From: a bacterium
GTDB lineage: Bacteria > Bdellovibrionota_C > UBA2361 > SZUA-149 > JAQTWB01
Direction: 5' to 3'
Assembly (NCBI GenBank): GCA_028689495.1
Contig: JAQTWB010000005.1
Span: 1-64,000, forward strand
Length of the DNA stretch: 64,000 nucleotides
The notes beneath the pieces are model-generated. The model worked only from the letters and a program-made list of their open reading frames with translations, had not been told where the DNA came from and ran no database searches. The first letter of the stretch is position 1, and the number at the start of each line of letters is the position of its first letter. A program made the translations under genes and the position numbers. This document shows positions 1 to 8,386 of the stretch, piece after piece.

Positions 1-850
1 AGTAGTTTCTGACGATTACTTCTTTGACGGGACCGCGTTTACTGGCAACCGAATTGACCTGTCTGCGGGCATCGACTTCCTCAATCCTAAATTCTTTGTA
101 AAGCTCATACACTAGCGGGGCGCTGGAATTCGAGAGCATGAACTTCACATCTTTCTCGTGAAGCGCCAGGCAGATATCGCGCAGTTCAGTTTGCAAGTCG
201 GCTGCAAATCCATCTTTGCTATAGGATGTGAAATTTGAAGTTGTGCTCAGCGGCACATAGGGCGGATCGAAATAAGCAAAATCGCCTTTTTTTGCGCTGT
301 TTAGCACAGAAGTAAATGGTGCTTGTTTAATTGTTACGTTCTGCAAAGCCTCGCTACAGAGCCACAGGTTTTCTTCGTCGACAATTGTCGGGTTCTTGTA
401 GTCGCCAAAAGGGGTGTTGAATTGGCCTTTGGAGTTTACGCGATAAAGCCCGTTGAAGCAGGTCTTGTTCAAGTAGATGAAGCGGCTAGCGCGTTTTACA
501 TTGCCCCATTTCTTGTAGTGAGGACTCCGATCTTTGTCGCGCAGTTCATAGAAGTAATTTTCTTCGTGCTGATGTTGTTTGAGGTCCTTAATTAGTGCTT
601 CGATATTGCTTTGTATTACTTGATAGGTGTTGACCAGTTCTTCGTTGATATCTGAAATAACGGCCTTACTTGGCTGTAGTGAAAAAAACAGAGCGCCTCC
701 GCCGATCATCGGCTCAAAGTAGCAGCCAAACTTTTTTGGCAGACGCGCCTGAAGCTCGGGCAGCAGCTGCCTTTTGCCGCCGACCCATTTGAGGAAGGGG
801 CGGGCTGAGGGGGTGTCCGGCGTGTTTTGTGTTTTGGTCAGCGGGTGCAT
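1..850 (-). CDS. dam: DNA adenine methylase (Dam family), 3' end beyond the window
   Basis: Transfers a methyl group from S-adenosylmethionine to adenine N6, probably in GATC. The reverse strand reads FLKWVGGKRQLLPEL near the start (the family's N-terminal FxxWxGGK element) and FEPMIGGGALFFSL (the SAM-binding FxGxG-like motif). AYFDPPYVPLSTTSNF, encoded near 240-285, is the catalytic DPPY motif. The frame stays open to base 1, so the C-terminus is missing. I chose the ATG at 848-850, which leaves about 16 residues before the conserved FLKW; a GTG about 30 bases upstream is possible. No endonuclease gene is visible beside it, so it may be an orphan methylase rather than part of a restriction system, but the left neighbour is unseen. 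Confidence 0.93.
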   Translation of the reverse strand, partial: MHPLTKTQNTPDTPSARPFLKWVGGKRQLLPELQARLPKKFGCYFEPMIGGGALFFSLQPSKAVISDINEELVNTYQVIQSNIEALIKDLKQHQHEENYFYELRDKDRSPHYKKWGNVKRASRFIYLNKTCFNGLYRVNSKGQFNTPFGDYKNPTIVDEENLWLCSEALQNVTIKQAPFTSVLNSAKKGDFAYFDPPYVPLSTTSNFTSYSKDGFAADLQTELRDICLALHEKDVKFMLSNSSAPLVYELYKEFRIEEVDARRQVNSVASKRGPVKEVIVRNY

Positions 851-963
851 GGATTTATCGGGTATTTTCTCAGGATCCACTTGGTTTATTGATAAGAGAG
901 CAGGCCACTTTTTTGGGCATATGGCAAGCACCTAGTGAACCTCTGCCGTTATCGGGAGTTGAC

Positions 964-1100
964 AGGCGCCTCACGATGCGCCCCTACGGGAAACAATATC
1001 AATCGGTAGGTCTGCTCGGATTGATGCGCAGGAAAGATATTGCAACTAATCTTATTTGCATAAACGATCGATCGCGGTAGGGGCGCCTCGCGAGGCGCCC
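964..1100. repeat. Inverted-repeat element in the dam-rhlE gap
   Basis: The gap between dam and the helicase (851-1151) holds no convincing gene. Two related GC-rich arms face each other: 964-987 and 1077-1100. The reverse complement of the first begins GTAGGGGCGC and ends GAGGCGCCT, and the second reads GTAGGGGCGCCTCGCGAGGC and ends GCCC. The right arm contains a perfect 20-bp palindrome at 1081-1100, about 50 bases beyond the helicase stop, so it may also act as a terminator for that gene. The structure resembles a small non-autonomous repeat; no transposase is present. Confidence 0.55.
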
Positions 1101-1151
1101 AGTATTTACCCAGCAATCAATCCGGCTTTAGTCTGCCGGATTTTGATATGA

Positions 1152-2429
1152 CTACCGCCTACGCCCGCCGCCGCCGTGGCGACCCGCACCGTGACCGCCA
1201 CGTCCGCCGCGGGATGGCGAAGAAGGACGACGCGAAATAGCTCCTGACCTTCGTTGCACGTATTGGGCGTGATTTTCGGCGATTGCTTCGGCGTGGTGTG
1301 AATGCTCGGTGTAAATATTGACCCTCCGCTGCAACAGTTTTTCGATGTCGGCGAGGTATTCTGATTCTTCGTGGTCACAGAATGACATGGCAATACCGGA
1401 TGTTCCTGCCCGGGCAGTTCGGCCAATGCGGTGAACGTAGCTCTCGGGCTCATTTGGCAGATCGTAGTTAATCACATGGGTAATGCCTTCAACGTCAATA
1501 CCGCGGGCCACGATGTCGGTGGCAACCAGCACGCGCAGTCTGCCATCGGTGAAGTCGGCCAGCGCTCTTTGTCGAGCATTTTGTGACTTGTTGCCGTGAA
1601 TGGCATCGGCCCGAACACGTTTTTCGTTCAGCTCCTTGGCCAGTCTGTTGGCGCGGTGTTTTGTGCGGGTAAAGACCAGCGCCCGTTCGATGTCGTGCTC
1701 GCGCAGGATCTCCAGCAAGAGAGAGCTTTTTTTGGTGCTTTCGACAAACAGCACCTGATCATCAATGCGTTCAGCAGTGGACGAGACGGGATTTACCTCT
1801 ACTTTGATTGGATTTGAAAGCATGCTGTTTGCAAGACCGGCAACTTCGTTCGGCATTGTCGCTGAAAAGAAGAGAGTCTGTCGCTGCTTTGGCAGGTGCA
1901 CGAGAATTTTTTGCACGTCGCGGATAAAGCCCATATCGAGCATACGGTCAGCTTCATCGAGCACGAGTATTTCCACCTGCTCGAGTTTGACGTGCTGTTG
2001 GCCGATAAGGTCGAGCAGGCGTCCCGGTGTGGCGATAAGAATGTCGACTCCGGGCAGAAGTGCCTGGACCTGCGGATTTTGGCCGACGCCGCCAAAAATT
2101 GTCGCATAGCGCAGGTTCAGGTGGCGGCCGTAGTTTTTGATGTTATCGGCAATCTGTAGCGCCAGTTCGCGAGTCGGTGTGAGGATCAGCGAACGTGCGT
2201 GTTTTCGATTGTAGCGTTGACGTGTCAGGTGTAGCCGTTGCAGCATTGGCAGGGCGAATGCTGCTGTTTTGCCGGTTCCTGTTTGGGCGCAACCGAGAAG
2301 ATCGCCGCCTTCCAGCAGGTGCGGTATTGATTGTGCCTGAATTGGTGTCGGGATTGAATAGTTTTCCTCGGTGAGGGCACGGAGGATCGGATCGATCAGT
2401 TGCAGATCGGGGAATGTTATGTTGCTCAT
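1152..2429 (-). CDS. rhlE: DEAD-box ATP-dependent RNA helicase, RhlE type
   Basis: Unwinds short RNA duplexes using ATP, with likely roles in ribosome assembly or RNA turnover. The helicase motifs appear in order: PTPIQAQSIP (Q motif, about residue 27), AQTGTGKT (Walker A, motif I), PTRELALQ (Ia), DEAD (II), SAT (III), then ARGIDVEGITHVINYDLP and HRIGRTARAG (V and VI). The last 40 or so residues are a basic, Arg/Gly/Ser-rich tail that fits the RNA-binding tails of RhlE proteins. Length (425 aa) is normal. It is transcribed alone and divergently from the membrane protein at 2649. Confidence 0.93.
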   Translation of the reverse strand: MSNITFPDLQLIDPILRALTEENYSIPTPIQAQSIPHLLEGGDLLGCAQTGTGKTAAFALPMLQRLHLTRQRYNRKHARSLILTPTRELALQIADNIKNYGRHLNLRYATIFGGVGQNPQVQALLPGVDILIATPGRLLDLIGQQHVKLEQVEILVLDEADRMLDMGFIRDVQKILVHLPKQRQTLFFSATMPNEVAGLANSMLSNPIKVEVNPVSSTAERIDDQVLFVESTKKSSLLLEILREHDIERALVFTRTKHRANRLAKELNEKRVRADAIHGNKSQNARQRALADFTDGRLRVLVATDIVARGIDVEGITHVINYDLPNEPESYVHRIGRTARAGTSGIAMSFCDHEESEYLADIEKLLQRRVNIYTEHSHHAEAIAENHAQYVQRRSGAISRRPSSPSRGGRGGHGAGRHGGGGRRR

Positions 2430-2648
2430 TATCTCTCGAGATGTGTTGGACTTGCCTGGACAGAAAACGCCACATGGACCGGAATATCATCACTTCAACT
2501 CTATTGCCGTGTGCCCCCTCCACGACATGATTTCAGCTGCTAAAAGTAACACTGAAACCTGTTCCTGAATTGCAAAGTCCGTCATTATCCGGGAGCTGTA
2601 AGAGCGGTGTAGCAGTAATTATCAATTTGCGCAACTCTAAGGTCGGGA

Positions 2649-4382
2649 ATGGTGGGAGGGAATGCTCGAAGCAAGCAGCTGATGTCGAGGCTAGAGGGGA
2701 ATTGGCCGGTTATGTTGTCGCTGGTGATAGTTGCGGTCTTTTATCTCAGTGTCGGGTTCTTTAGTATCAATATTCCCAACTCGGATGACTTTAATGTCTA
2801 TCTGGAGTTTTTGCTGAGATTACAGGGAACAACTGAGTTCGGGCAGTGGGCTACCCTGCTGTTCACCCCGCACAACGAGCATTACATTGTTGTGCCCCGT
2901 CTTGTCGCCTTGCTTCAGTGGTTGATTTGCGGAGAAATAAATTTTGTCTGGCTCAATATCATAGGTAGTTTGGCTCTGCTGGTTTGCCTGGTTTTATTCT
3001 ACTGCCAGTCAACCTTGGATCGTTGGAATCGAAGATATTTGTTCTTGGTGCTGTCCTTGATGATTTGTCATCCGCAGTATTCAGAGGCAACCATTTGGGC
3101 TACGGCGGCGCTTTCTAATCTCTGGGTGATTGCGTTTGCGATGCTTTCCTTTGCGATGGCAGGGAAAGGCACAGTTGCTGCGTTTGCTGAAGGGGGGTGC
3201 CTTGCCATCTTGGCAACCTTTACTCAGGGCAATGGTATTCTCGTCTTGCCATTGTTATTGCTGACTGAAGTATTCGCCGGGAGATTCCGCAGGGCAATTT
3301 TTGTAGCCGTTTTGTTTGTCGTTCTATTTTTCTTTATGCAAAGCGATACGGTTGGCCATCTGAATGGTTTAGCGGAACTTGGACTATTCCCGTATTTTAT
3401 ACAGTGCCTTGATTATAGTCTTACTTTTTTGGGTTCAACACTTTCGTTTGGTTCTCATCAAATGGCGGTGGGGATGGGATTTGTCGTTATACTCGGAGCT
3501 ATCTCGTTGACTTGGGTCCGTTATGACCAAATAAATGTGACGATTTTTAGTCTGCTTTTGTTCTGTATCGCCACAGCACTCGCGCAAAGTCTGGTGCGGG
3601 GCCATCTCGGAGTGGATTATGCTCTTGTTACCAGTCGCTATAAAATCGTTTCTATCGTTGCTTTTGCCTGCCTGTTTGCTGGAATTGTCGAATCCTCGAG
3701 TAATGTAGCCCGGCAGAGAGGGTTGTTGCTGATCGGGGTGCTCTGTGCTGGTGTCACCTGTTTTACATCATGGTTGAACAATTCTATAGAATTGCCGTTT
3801 CGACGACAATTTCTTGCCGACAGTCTGCAACGCTGGCAGCTTGTTGGCGCAGCACTTGAGCATCCGATGCCGGAGCTGGCGGATCGTATAATGCGGGAGG
3901 CGGTTGATGCCGGAATATACCATTTGCCTGCGGTCGGAAGGGGTGACTTACAGAGAGCTGCGCCGCTTGCCGGCGTGCCAGAGGCAAAAGGTCAGATCGT
4001 CCATGCACTTGAGCACCTTGTGCTGACAGATAGATTTCTTTTTATCCGCGGTTGGGCGTTTGTTTTCGGAGAAGAGAGCATTGGCAGTCGTATAAGTGTT
4101 ACGTTGGTCGGAGCTGAGAATCGTTACGTAATTCCGACTGCCAATCGCTTGAGGTGTGATGTTACGGCATATCATCGGGTGTACTTCGATCAGGGAAATC
4201 TCGATTATTCGGGATTTCAGGTTCTGCTTGAGCGCAAGGAACTCTTTGCCGGCAATTACCGAATTGGGGTTATGCTAGAAAAGGGAGACGAGAGACTGTT
4301 TGTTGATACTGGCAAAACTGTTGACATTTCGGCTGGAAATTATACTGCTCACACTTTAATTCCCCGATCAATAACACCTTAA
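2649..4382 (+). CDS. Polytopic membrane protein with a C-terminal soluble domain, possibly envelope glycan related
   Basis: Not recognised with certainty. Residues about 20-380 contain roughly ten hydrophobic segments (for example MLSLVIVAVFYLSVGFF near residue 22) with short loops, as in membrane glycosyltransferases or O-antigen-ligase-like proteins. The stretch NIPNSDDFNVYLEFL follows the first segment, where such enzymes often have an acidic first periplasmic loop. The last 130 residues are soluble and beta-rich (FLFIRGWAF, YSGFQVLL, AGNYRIGVML). I associate this kind of module with tails of large membrane proteins acting on surface sugars; that is inference. The ATG at 2649 follows AAGGTCGGGA. 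It stands alone on the plus strand between two minus-strand genes. Confidence 0.75.
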   Translation: MVGGNARSKQLMSRLEGNWPVMLSLVIVAVFYLSVGFFSINIPNSDDFNVYLEFLLRLQGTTEFGQWATLLFTPHNEHYIVVPRLVALLQWLICGEINFVWLNIIGSLALLVCLVLFYCQSTLDRWNRRYLFLVLSLMICHPQYSEATIWATAALSNLWVIAFAMLSFAMAGKGTVAAFAEGGCLAILATFTQGNGILVLPLLLLTEVFAGRFRRAIFVAVLFVVLFFFMQSDTVGHLNGLAELGLFPYFIQCLDYSLTFLGSTLSFGSHQMAVGMGFVVILGAISLTWVRYDQINVTIFSLLLFCIATALAQSLVRGHLGVDYALVTSRYKIVSIVAFACLFAGIVESSSNVARQRGLLLIGVLCAGVTCFTSWLNNSIELPFRRQFLADSLQRWQLVGAALEHPMPELADRIMREAVDAGIYHLPAVGRGDLQRAAPLAGVPEAKGQIVHALEHLVLTDRFLFIRGWAFVFGEESIGSRISVTLVGAENRYVIPTANRLRCDVTAYHRVYFDQGNLDYSGFQVLLERKELFAGNYRIGVMLEKGDERLFVDTGKTVDISAGNYTAHTLIPRSITP

Positions 4383-4430
4383 TCTTAAGCAGTATATTTG
4401 GAGCTGCGGAGCAGCGACAAGATAACTAGT

Positions 4431-4760
4431 ATACCCCTCTCGCTCCTTGCTATTACCCACAAGTTCCCGACCAGATTACCTTGTTGCGATTAGAGATCGA
4501 ACAGAGGTAAAGTTCTTGCAAAGTGGACGTATTTAAAATCACTCCCAGCATGTAGACGGCAATACCGGGGGTGCAGAGCTCCAGCTCTGCGCCAATTCGC
4601 GGCAGATTTGCAGCTTGGCGGGACATATGAATTGCAGCAGAGCTGGAGCTCTGCTGCCCCACTGAAGCCACTATTTTCGTTCCTGCAGACTTGTGGGTAA
4701 TAGCAAGCTCCCGCTCGGGTCAGTGGCGACGGCATCGGGAAATTCATAGTGGGAGGGGTA
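4431..4760. repeat. Nested inverted-repeat element, including a 67-bp dispersed repeat copy (4645-4711)
   Basis: The 418-base gap 4383-4800 has no credible gene. GCTATTACCCACAAGT near 4449 is answered by ACTTGTGGGTAATAGC near 4690, and outer sequences ACCCCTCTCGCTCC and GGGAGGGGT extend the pairing loosely. Inside are two GCAGAGCTCCAGCTCTGC-type palindromes (about 4573-4592 and 4634-4657). Bases 4645-4711 match 32100-32166 at 66 of 67 positions. The layout looks like a small non-autonomous mobile repeat with a cruciform-forming core. Two short minus-strand frames inside it are by-products of the repeat. Confidence 0.7.
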
Positions 4761-4800
4761 TAAAGCGTAAAGCTAATAGATAAATGCTGAGAGCTACAGC

Positions 4801-5628
4801 TTACTTGCGCTGTAGTTGACTGATGGCTTTTCCGGTCATTGTCACAGCCTGCATTGACTGCTGGTCGGAGGGCATGTTGGCCACTGCTTCGAGTCCTCCA
4901 GAGGGAGAGTTGAGCGAAGCCAGGGCATGGGATGCAACGCTTTTGCGCATCTCCTGATAGAGGTTAAGGAGTGCCGTGCTTTTGTCGTCGTCGTTGTTTT
5001 CCTTGATTGATTTTTCGGAGATCTTGATTCGGTTTTGCAGGAAATCTTTCAGATCTTTTACTGATATCTCACCCTTCTGCACATCTTCGCATAGTTCGAT
5101 ATAAGCGCGCATATCGGCATGAGTCTGGGCCAGTGCCGGCATGACGGCGGCATTTTCGTCTGTTGTTTGAGTCCCTTCGCGATAGGCAATAAAGCGGCTG
5201 TTGATTTTGGCTATTCCTTCCTGGTTACTCTGTGCATGGTCGAGACTTGCGCTGTTTGCCGCAAAGGTATTGCTATCGTCGAGGTAGATTAAACCTTTCT
5301 CGTGTTTAATTGCAGAGCCGTTGGTCAGGCGCAGCTGTTCGAGGCTTTGTAATTTTTCGTTGACCAGGGCTCTCTGTTCGGGATTGCAAGTCTCGTTCAA
5401 CAGGCTTGAGGCACTGCCGCAGTGAGTCGTCTCCAGAATTTTTTTTGCTGAATCGCTTTTAAATATAATGGCAGTGTTTTCAGCAAGAGACGCCTGCATT
5501 GTTTCTCTGACCATCGCTCGAAGTTCATCCTTTCCAGGCATGGATGAGTCGGCCGTTTTCAAGCCGGCTTCGGCTTTGTTTGGTTCGAGTAGGTTGAGCA
5601 GCTGCTCTTTTAGTTCAGTAAACACCAT
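4801..5628 (-). CDS. Hypothetical helical protein, 275 aa
   Basis: No family recognised. The product is soluble, with no signal peptide or membrane segment, rich in Ala, Ser, Glu, Lys and Gln, and predicted mainly alpha-helical, with likely coiled-coil stretches around residues 180-235. Only two cysteine positions stand out (HCGSASSLLNETC near residue 70). The start is supported by AGGGCTGAAATT just before the ATG. It is the first gene left of the NnrS gene on the same strand, about 90 bases downstream, and might share its transcript. Its composition resembles other orphan helical proteins in the window (34085-34498, 27553-27978), but I see no detectable shared motif. Confidence 0.7.
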   Translation of the reverse strand: MVFTELKEQLLNLLEPNKAEAGLKTADSSMPGKDELRAMVRETMQASLAENTAIIFKSDSAKKILETTHCGSASSLLNETCNPEQRALVNEKLQSLEQLRLTNGSAIKHEKGLIYLDDSNTFAANSASLDHAQSNQEGIAKINSRFIAYREGTQTTDENAAVMPALAQTHADMRAYIELCEDVQKGEISVKDLKDFLQNRIKISEKSIKENNDDDKSTALLNLYQEMRKSVASHALASLNSPSGGLEAVANMPSDQQSMQAVTMTGKAISQLQRK

Positions 5629-5720
5629 AATTTCAGCCCTTTGTGGCCCTTGAGGAGGAACTCCATCTCAATTTTTGAGTTATGGCAGGTCGGGCAGCAA
5701 TCGTGTCGCAATATTGCCTA

Positions 5721-6956
5721 TCAGATGAGATGTGGACTGATATTTTTTAGCGCGGCGCGAATTATTCGCCGTTCGGCCAATATGATGCCAAGTGCCCACC
5801 AGCTGACAACGATGCTGGCAAGAACCGATGTCAACCAGGGGAATGACCAACTGGGGCTAATTACTGGAAGCAGCCCGCGGTCGATGATGACAGGTTGCCA
5901 AAGGAGAAGGGCCAATTTGGTTCGTTCAGGCTTGAAATACTTTGTGCCACTCATTGAGGTGACTATTTGCCCACTTACGGCAAAGACGATAGTCGCCCCC
6001 CAGCCAAGAGCGATGATGTGAAGCAGGCCGTCTGAAACGATAGCTCCATAAATAACTCCGAGAGTCGTGCCTGTCAGAAGCCAAATGTAGCCGGTAACAA
6101 TCGCTATCCTGACAGGCGTGTCGCGGAAAAGACTGAGTTTCATTGGCAAGGCAAATAGTTCTGTGTGCCAGGTATAGCTGAGTGTCGCCAGGGTTAGCAG
6201 GCTAAGCCAGCATGTTGTCAGAGTGCTGTTTGTCTGTAACTTGGGGAATAAAATAAACAAAAGCCCGATGGTAAACACTCCGCTCAGTAGTCCGACAATT
6301 GCTGTGCCCGCTGTTCCCTGAAGTCGTTTACCGCCAGCGAAATTGACGACAAACTGTTCTCCCGCACCGAAAACAACCATCGTTACTGATAAGTTGAGGG
6401 AAACCAAGGCGGGGAATGGAAGGAAAAAGCTGGTCCATGGAGCAACGTTAAAGCCAACAAGACCAAGCAACATCAAAACTGTGGCTCGCCAGTTTGGTTT
6501 TGGCGCACTTCTGACAACAGCTAGCACATGAATGAAAGCGACAAGGAAGGGTAGCGTGAGCAAGCCGCGACTGAGGTTGTTTAAGCCTGGAATGAAGAAA
6601 ATAGTCAGTGAGGCGACAATCACTAAAGGCAGGAACAGAACGCGAGGTGAGGCGGACTGTGTTCCGCCAATTATTTTTCCTGCGGCCTGAAAAACAAAAC
6701 CGAGGATGAAGAGACCGAAGAACATGAAGAGCTGCAAGTAGGCATGTGACTCTCTTAGCGCCATGTAGTGTTGATATGGCGGAAGTTTGCCTTTGAGCAT
6801 CAGCCAGAGGTGAACACCGTGGTAGCCGATGCCGATAACGCAGGAAAGAGCACCAACGGTAAAGAATTTGTCGGCAATTGAGGCTGTGAGCAGCTTGCTT
6901 GTCAGGGAGCCCGTGTTGTCTTTTGCTCTGCCGAGAGAAATCAGCGCTTCTGCCAT
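5721..6956 (-). CDS. nnrS: NnrS family haem-copper membrane protein
   Basis: NnrS proteins are integral membrane proteins linked to nitric-oxide stress and denitrification regulons; their exact reaction is not settled. The 411-residue product has about twelve hydrophobic segments. Family-like features are GIGYHGVHLWLMLKG and ALRESHAYLQLFMFFGLFILGFV near the N-terminus, with His residues suited to metal or haem binding, and LLHIIALGWGATIVFAVSG near residue 330. The start has GAGG nine bases upstream. No nitrite or nitric oxide reductase genes lie nearby, so the context does not reveal its role here. Confidence 0.85.
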   Translation of the reverse strand: MAEALISLGRAKDNTGSLTSKLLTASIADKFFTVGALSCVIGIGYHGVHLWLMLKGKLPPYQHYMALRESHAYLQLFMFFGLFILGFVFQAAGKIIGGTQSASPRVLFLPLVIVASLTIFFIPGLNNLSRGLLTLPFLVAFIHVLAVVRSAPKPNWRATVLMLLGLVGFNVAPWTSFFLPFPALVSLNLSVTMVVFGAGEQFVVNFAGGKRLQGTAGTAIVGLLSGVFTIGLLFILFPKLQTNSTLTTCWLSLLTLATLSYTWHTELFALPMKLSLFRDTPVRIAIVTGYIWLLTGTTLGVIYGAIVSDGLLHIIALGWGATIVFAVSGQIVTSMSGTKYFKPERTKLALLLWQPVIIDRGLLPVISPSWSFPWLTSVLASIVVSWWALGIILAERRIIRAALKNISPHLI

Positions 6957-7109
6957 GGGATAGTCCTCAGTCTGGATTTTGGGAGATCGAGTCGTGGTCG
7001 GTGGATATCATTCCTGCTGGCGAAAGTCAGGTCTGATTTGAGTATTTTGGTGGGCAGCACGTAATAATCAATGAAGGGCAATGGAGGCGAAAACCTTTAA
7101 CAGTCAGGG

Positions 7110-7132
7110 CAGGCTTACGCTGGGTAAGCCTG
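7110..7132 (-). terminator. Hairpin downstream of the 7149 gene
   Basis: CAGGCTTAC and GTAAGCCTG form a perfect 9-bp stem with a 5-base loop, 17 bases beyond the stop of the minus-strand gene at 7149. The following bases on the minus strand are not a clean T run, so termination may be weak or factor-assisted. Confidence 0.5.
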
Positions 7133-7148
7133 CAGGCTGAGCAAAATA

Positions 7149-7958
7149 TTACTGACTGGCCGCCTCGTAACGCTTGATTACATCGAGAGCAATTTCCCTG
7201 TCTTCACCCTGAAATTGTGAAAGTGCCGCAGTAATTGCATTTTTTATACGGTCTGCCGAGATGCCATATTTTTCGTATAGCTCTCTGGTCGACATGGCAT
7301 TTATCCAGATAGCGCGGATAAAATACAGCAATATCTTTGGCGATGACTCCATATACAGTTGCGCGAGTCGTGTAAGCGACTCCTGATATTGCTCCGAGAT
7401 GTGAGACTCGGGAGTCGAGGTATTGAGAAAAAACTCAAGCCAGGTAGGAATTACAGGATTTAAAGGCATCAGTTGCATTGTATTCAGTGCCGTGACAGCA
7501 ATTTCATTTTGCATGCTGGCAATATTTGCCAGGCACCGGGTATTATCAGGATTGAGAGCCAGATAAATCATGCCTCCGTAAGTCCACGGATATACCTTGT
7601 CCGAATTTAGAATGAGAGACAGTATTTTTAATTGCATAGCGCATCCCTGGTCGTTCATTCGGAGAATGCCCAATGCTGAATCGGCCAGGCAATTGACTCG
7701 CTCCAGGCACTTCAGGAGAAAGAACAGCATCGGGTCGTCCAGCAGGTTATGCATTCTTGCGGCATGCGTAAAAAGTATATTGCGGGTTTCTTCGTCCCAC
7801 TGGGGAGCTGACATCTCCAGGCCTTGATCGGCATTGATTGCAGTAGCAATTTGCCGGAACGCCTTTTCATCCAGTGCCTCATTTTTCTTTTCAGCCAGGT
7901 ATTCGTTGAGAGTCGGCATTAATTGTTGAGCCAGTTGTTTTAAAACATTCGTATTCAT
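7149..7958 (-). CDS. Hypothetical helical protein, about 269 aa
   Basis: Not recognised. The product is soluble and mostly alpha-helical, with repeated hydrophobic/polar helices between residues 60 and 200 (FFLLKCLERVNCLAD, LIYLALNPDNTRCLAN) that could be a helical-repeat fold; that is inference. The C-terminus (EKYGISADRIKNAITAALS) looks like a small helix-turn-helix-like or adaptor segment. I use the ATG at 7956-7958, preceded by GAGGATCAG, rather than the longer GTG-initiated frame to 8009, which has no ribosome site. No signal peptide. It stands alone. Confidence 0.7.
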   Translation of the reverse strand: MNTNVLKQLAQQLMPTLNEYLAEKKNEALDEKAFRQIATAINADQGLEMSAPQWDEETRNILFTHAARMHNLLDDPMLFFLLKCLERVNCLADSALGILRMNDQGCAMQLKILSLILNSDKVYPWTYGGMIYLALNPDNTRCLANIASMQNEIAVTALNTMQLMPLNPVIPTWLEFFLNTSTPESHISEQYQESLTRLAQLYMESSPKILLYFIRAIWINAMSTRELYEKYGISADRIKNAITAALSQFQGEDREIALDVIKRYEAASQ

Positions 7959-8138
7959 GATCTGATCCTCGCTTTCAAGCAGTGAATTGAGGTCATGGCG
8001 TAAGCTCACCCGATAAAAAACTCAGGGGGATTATTTTCAACCTCAGGGCTGGTGTATGCCATCAAGTCAATTCACTGAAATAACGAAGACAGGTTACATG
8101 AAGAGAGTAGGAACCTTTGACCTCCAGTATGCCTGATT

Positions 8139-8241
8139 CACGGCTGAGGCTTGTCAGCCGTGGGTCGGGCACATGGATGTGTTCAACTACACTAAAGGGA
8201 ATCGGGTCTTGGAGACCCGCACTTGGTGAAAAAATTCAAGT
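8139..8241. other. Cluster of three hairpins in a gene-free gap
   Basis: The gap 7959-8386 has no believable gene. Three stems follow each other: CACGGCTGA/TCAGCCGTG (8139-8162, 9 bp, 6-base loop), CGGGTCT/AGACCCG (8203-8219, 7 bp, 3-base loop) and ACTTG/CAAGT (8221-8241). It could be an untranslated RNA or a leader for the minus-strand gene that starts at 7958. I match no known riboswitch. Confidence 0.4.
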
Positions 8242-8337
8242 TCTGTCTAATTATCACCATATTCCCCGTGTGTATAGGGTGTGGTTTTACGAGTGTAACA
8301 TCCTGGTTCGACCGGAAAGAGGACCATGGGACCGAAG

Positions 8338-8379
8338 CCGGATGCGAGGCTAATCACTAATCAAGTGAATCGCATCCGG
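8338..8379 (-). terminator. Long inverted repeat downstream of the 8387 gene
   Basis: CCGGATGCGA at 8338-8347 pairs perfectly with TCGCATCCGG at 8370-8379, and the loop contains a smaller TCACT/AGTGA stem. It lies immediately beyond the stop of the minus-strand gene at 8387, where a terminator would be expected. There is no T run after it. Confidence 0.5.
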
Positions 8380-8386
8380 AAAACCT

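Noticed and set aside
829-1080. 83-codon plus-strand frame in the dam-rhlE gap
   Set aside because: It crosses the GC-rich inverted repeat, has no ribosome site and no recognisable domain.
4453-4747. Two minus-strand reading frames of 72 and 85 codons
   Set aside because: They lie wholly inside the nested inverted repeat and overlap each other; repeat content explains their openness.
8117-8353. 78-codon plus-strand frame
   Set aside because: It overlaps the hairpin cluster, has no ribosome site, and composition unlike a protein.
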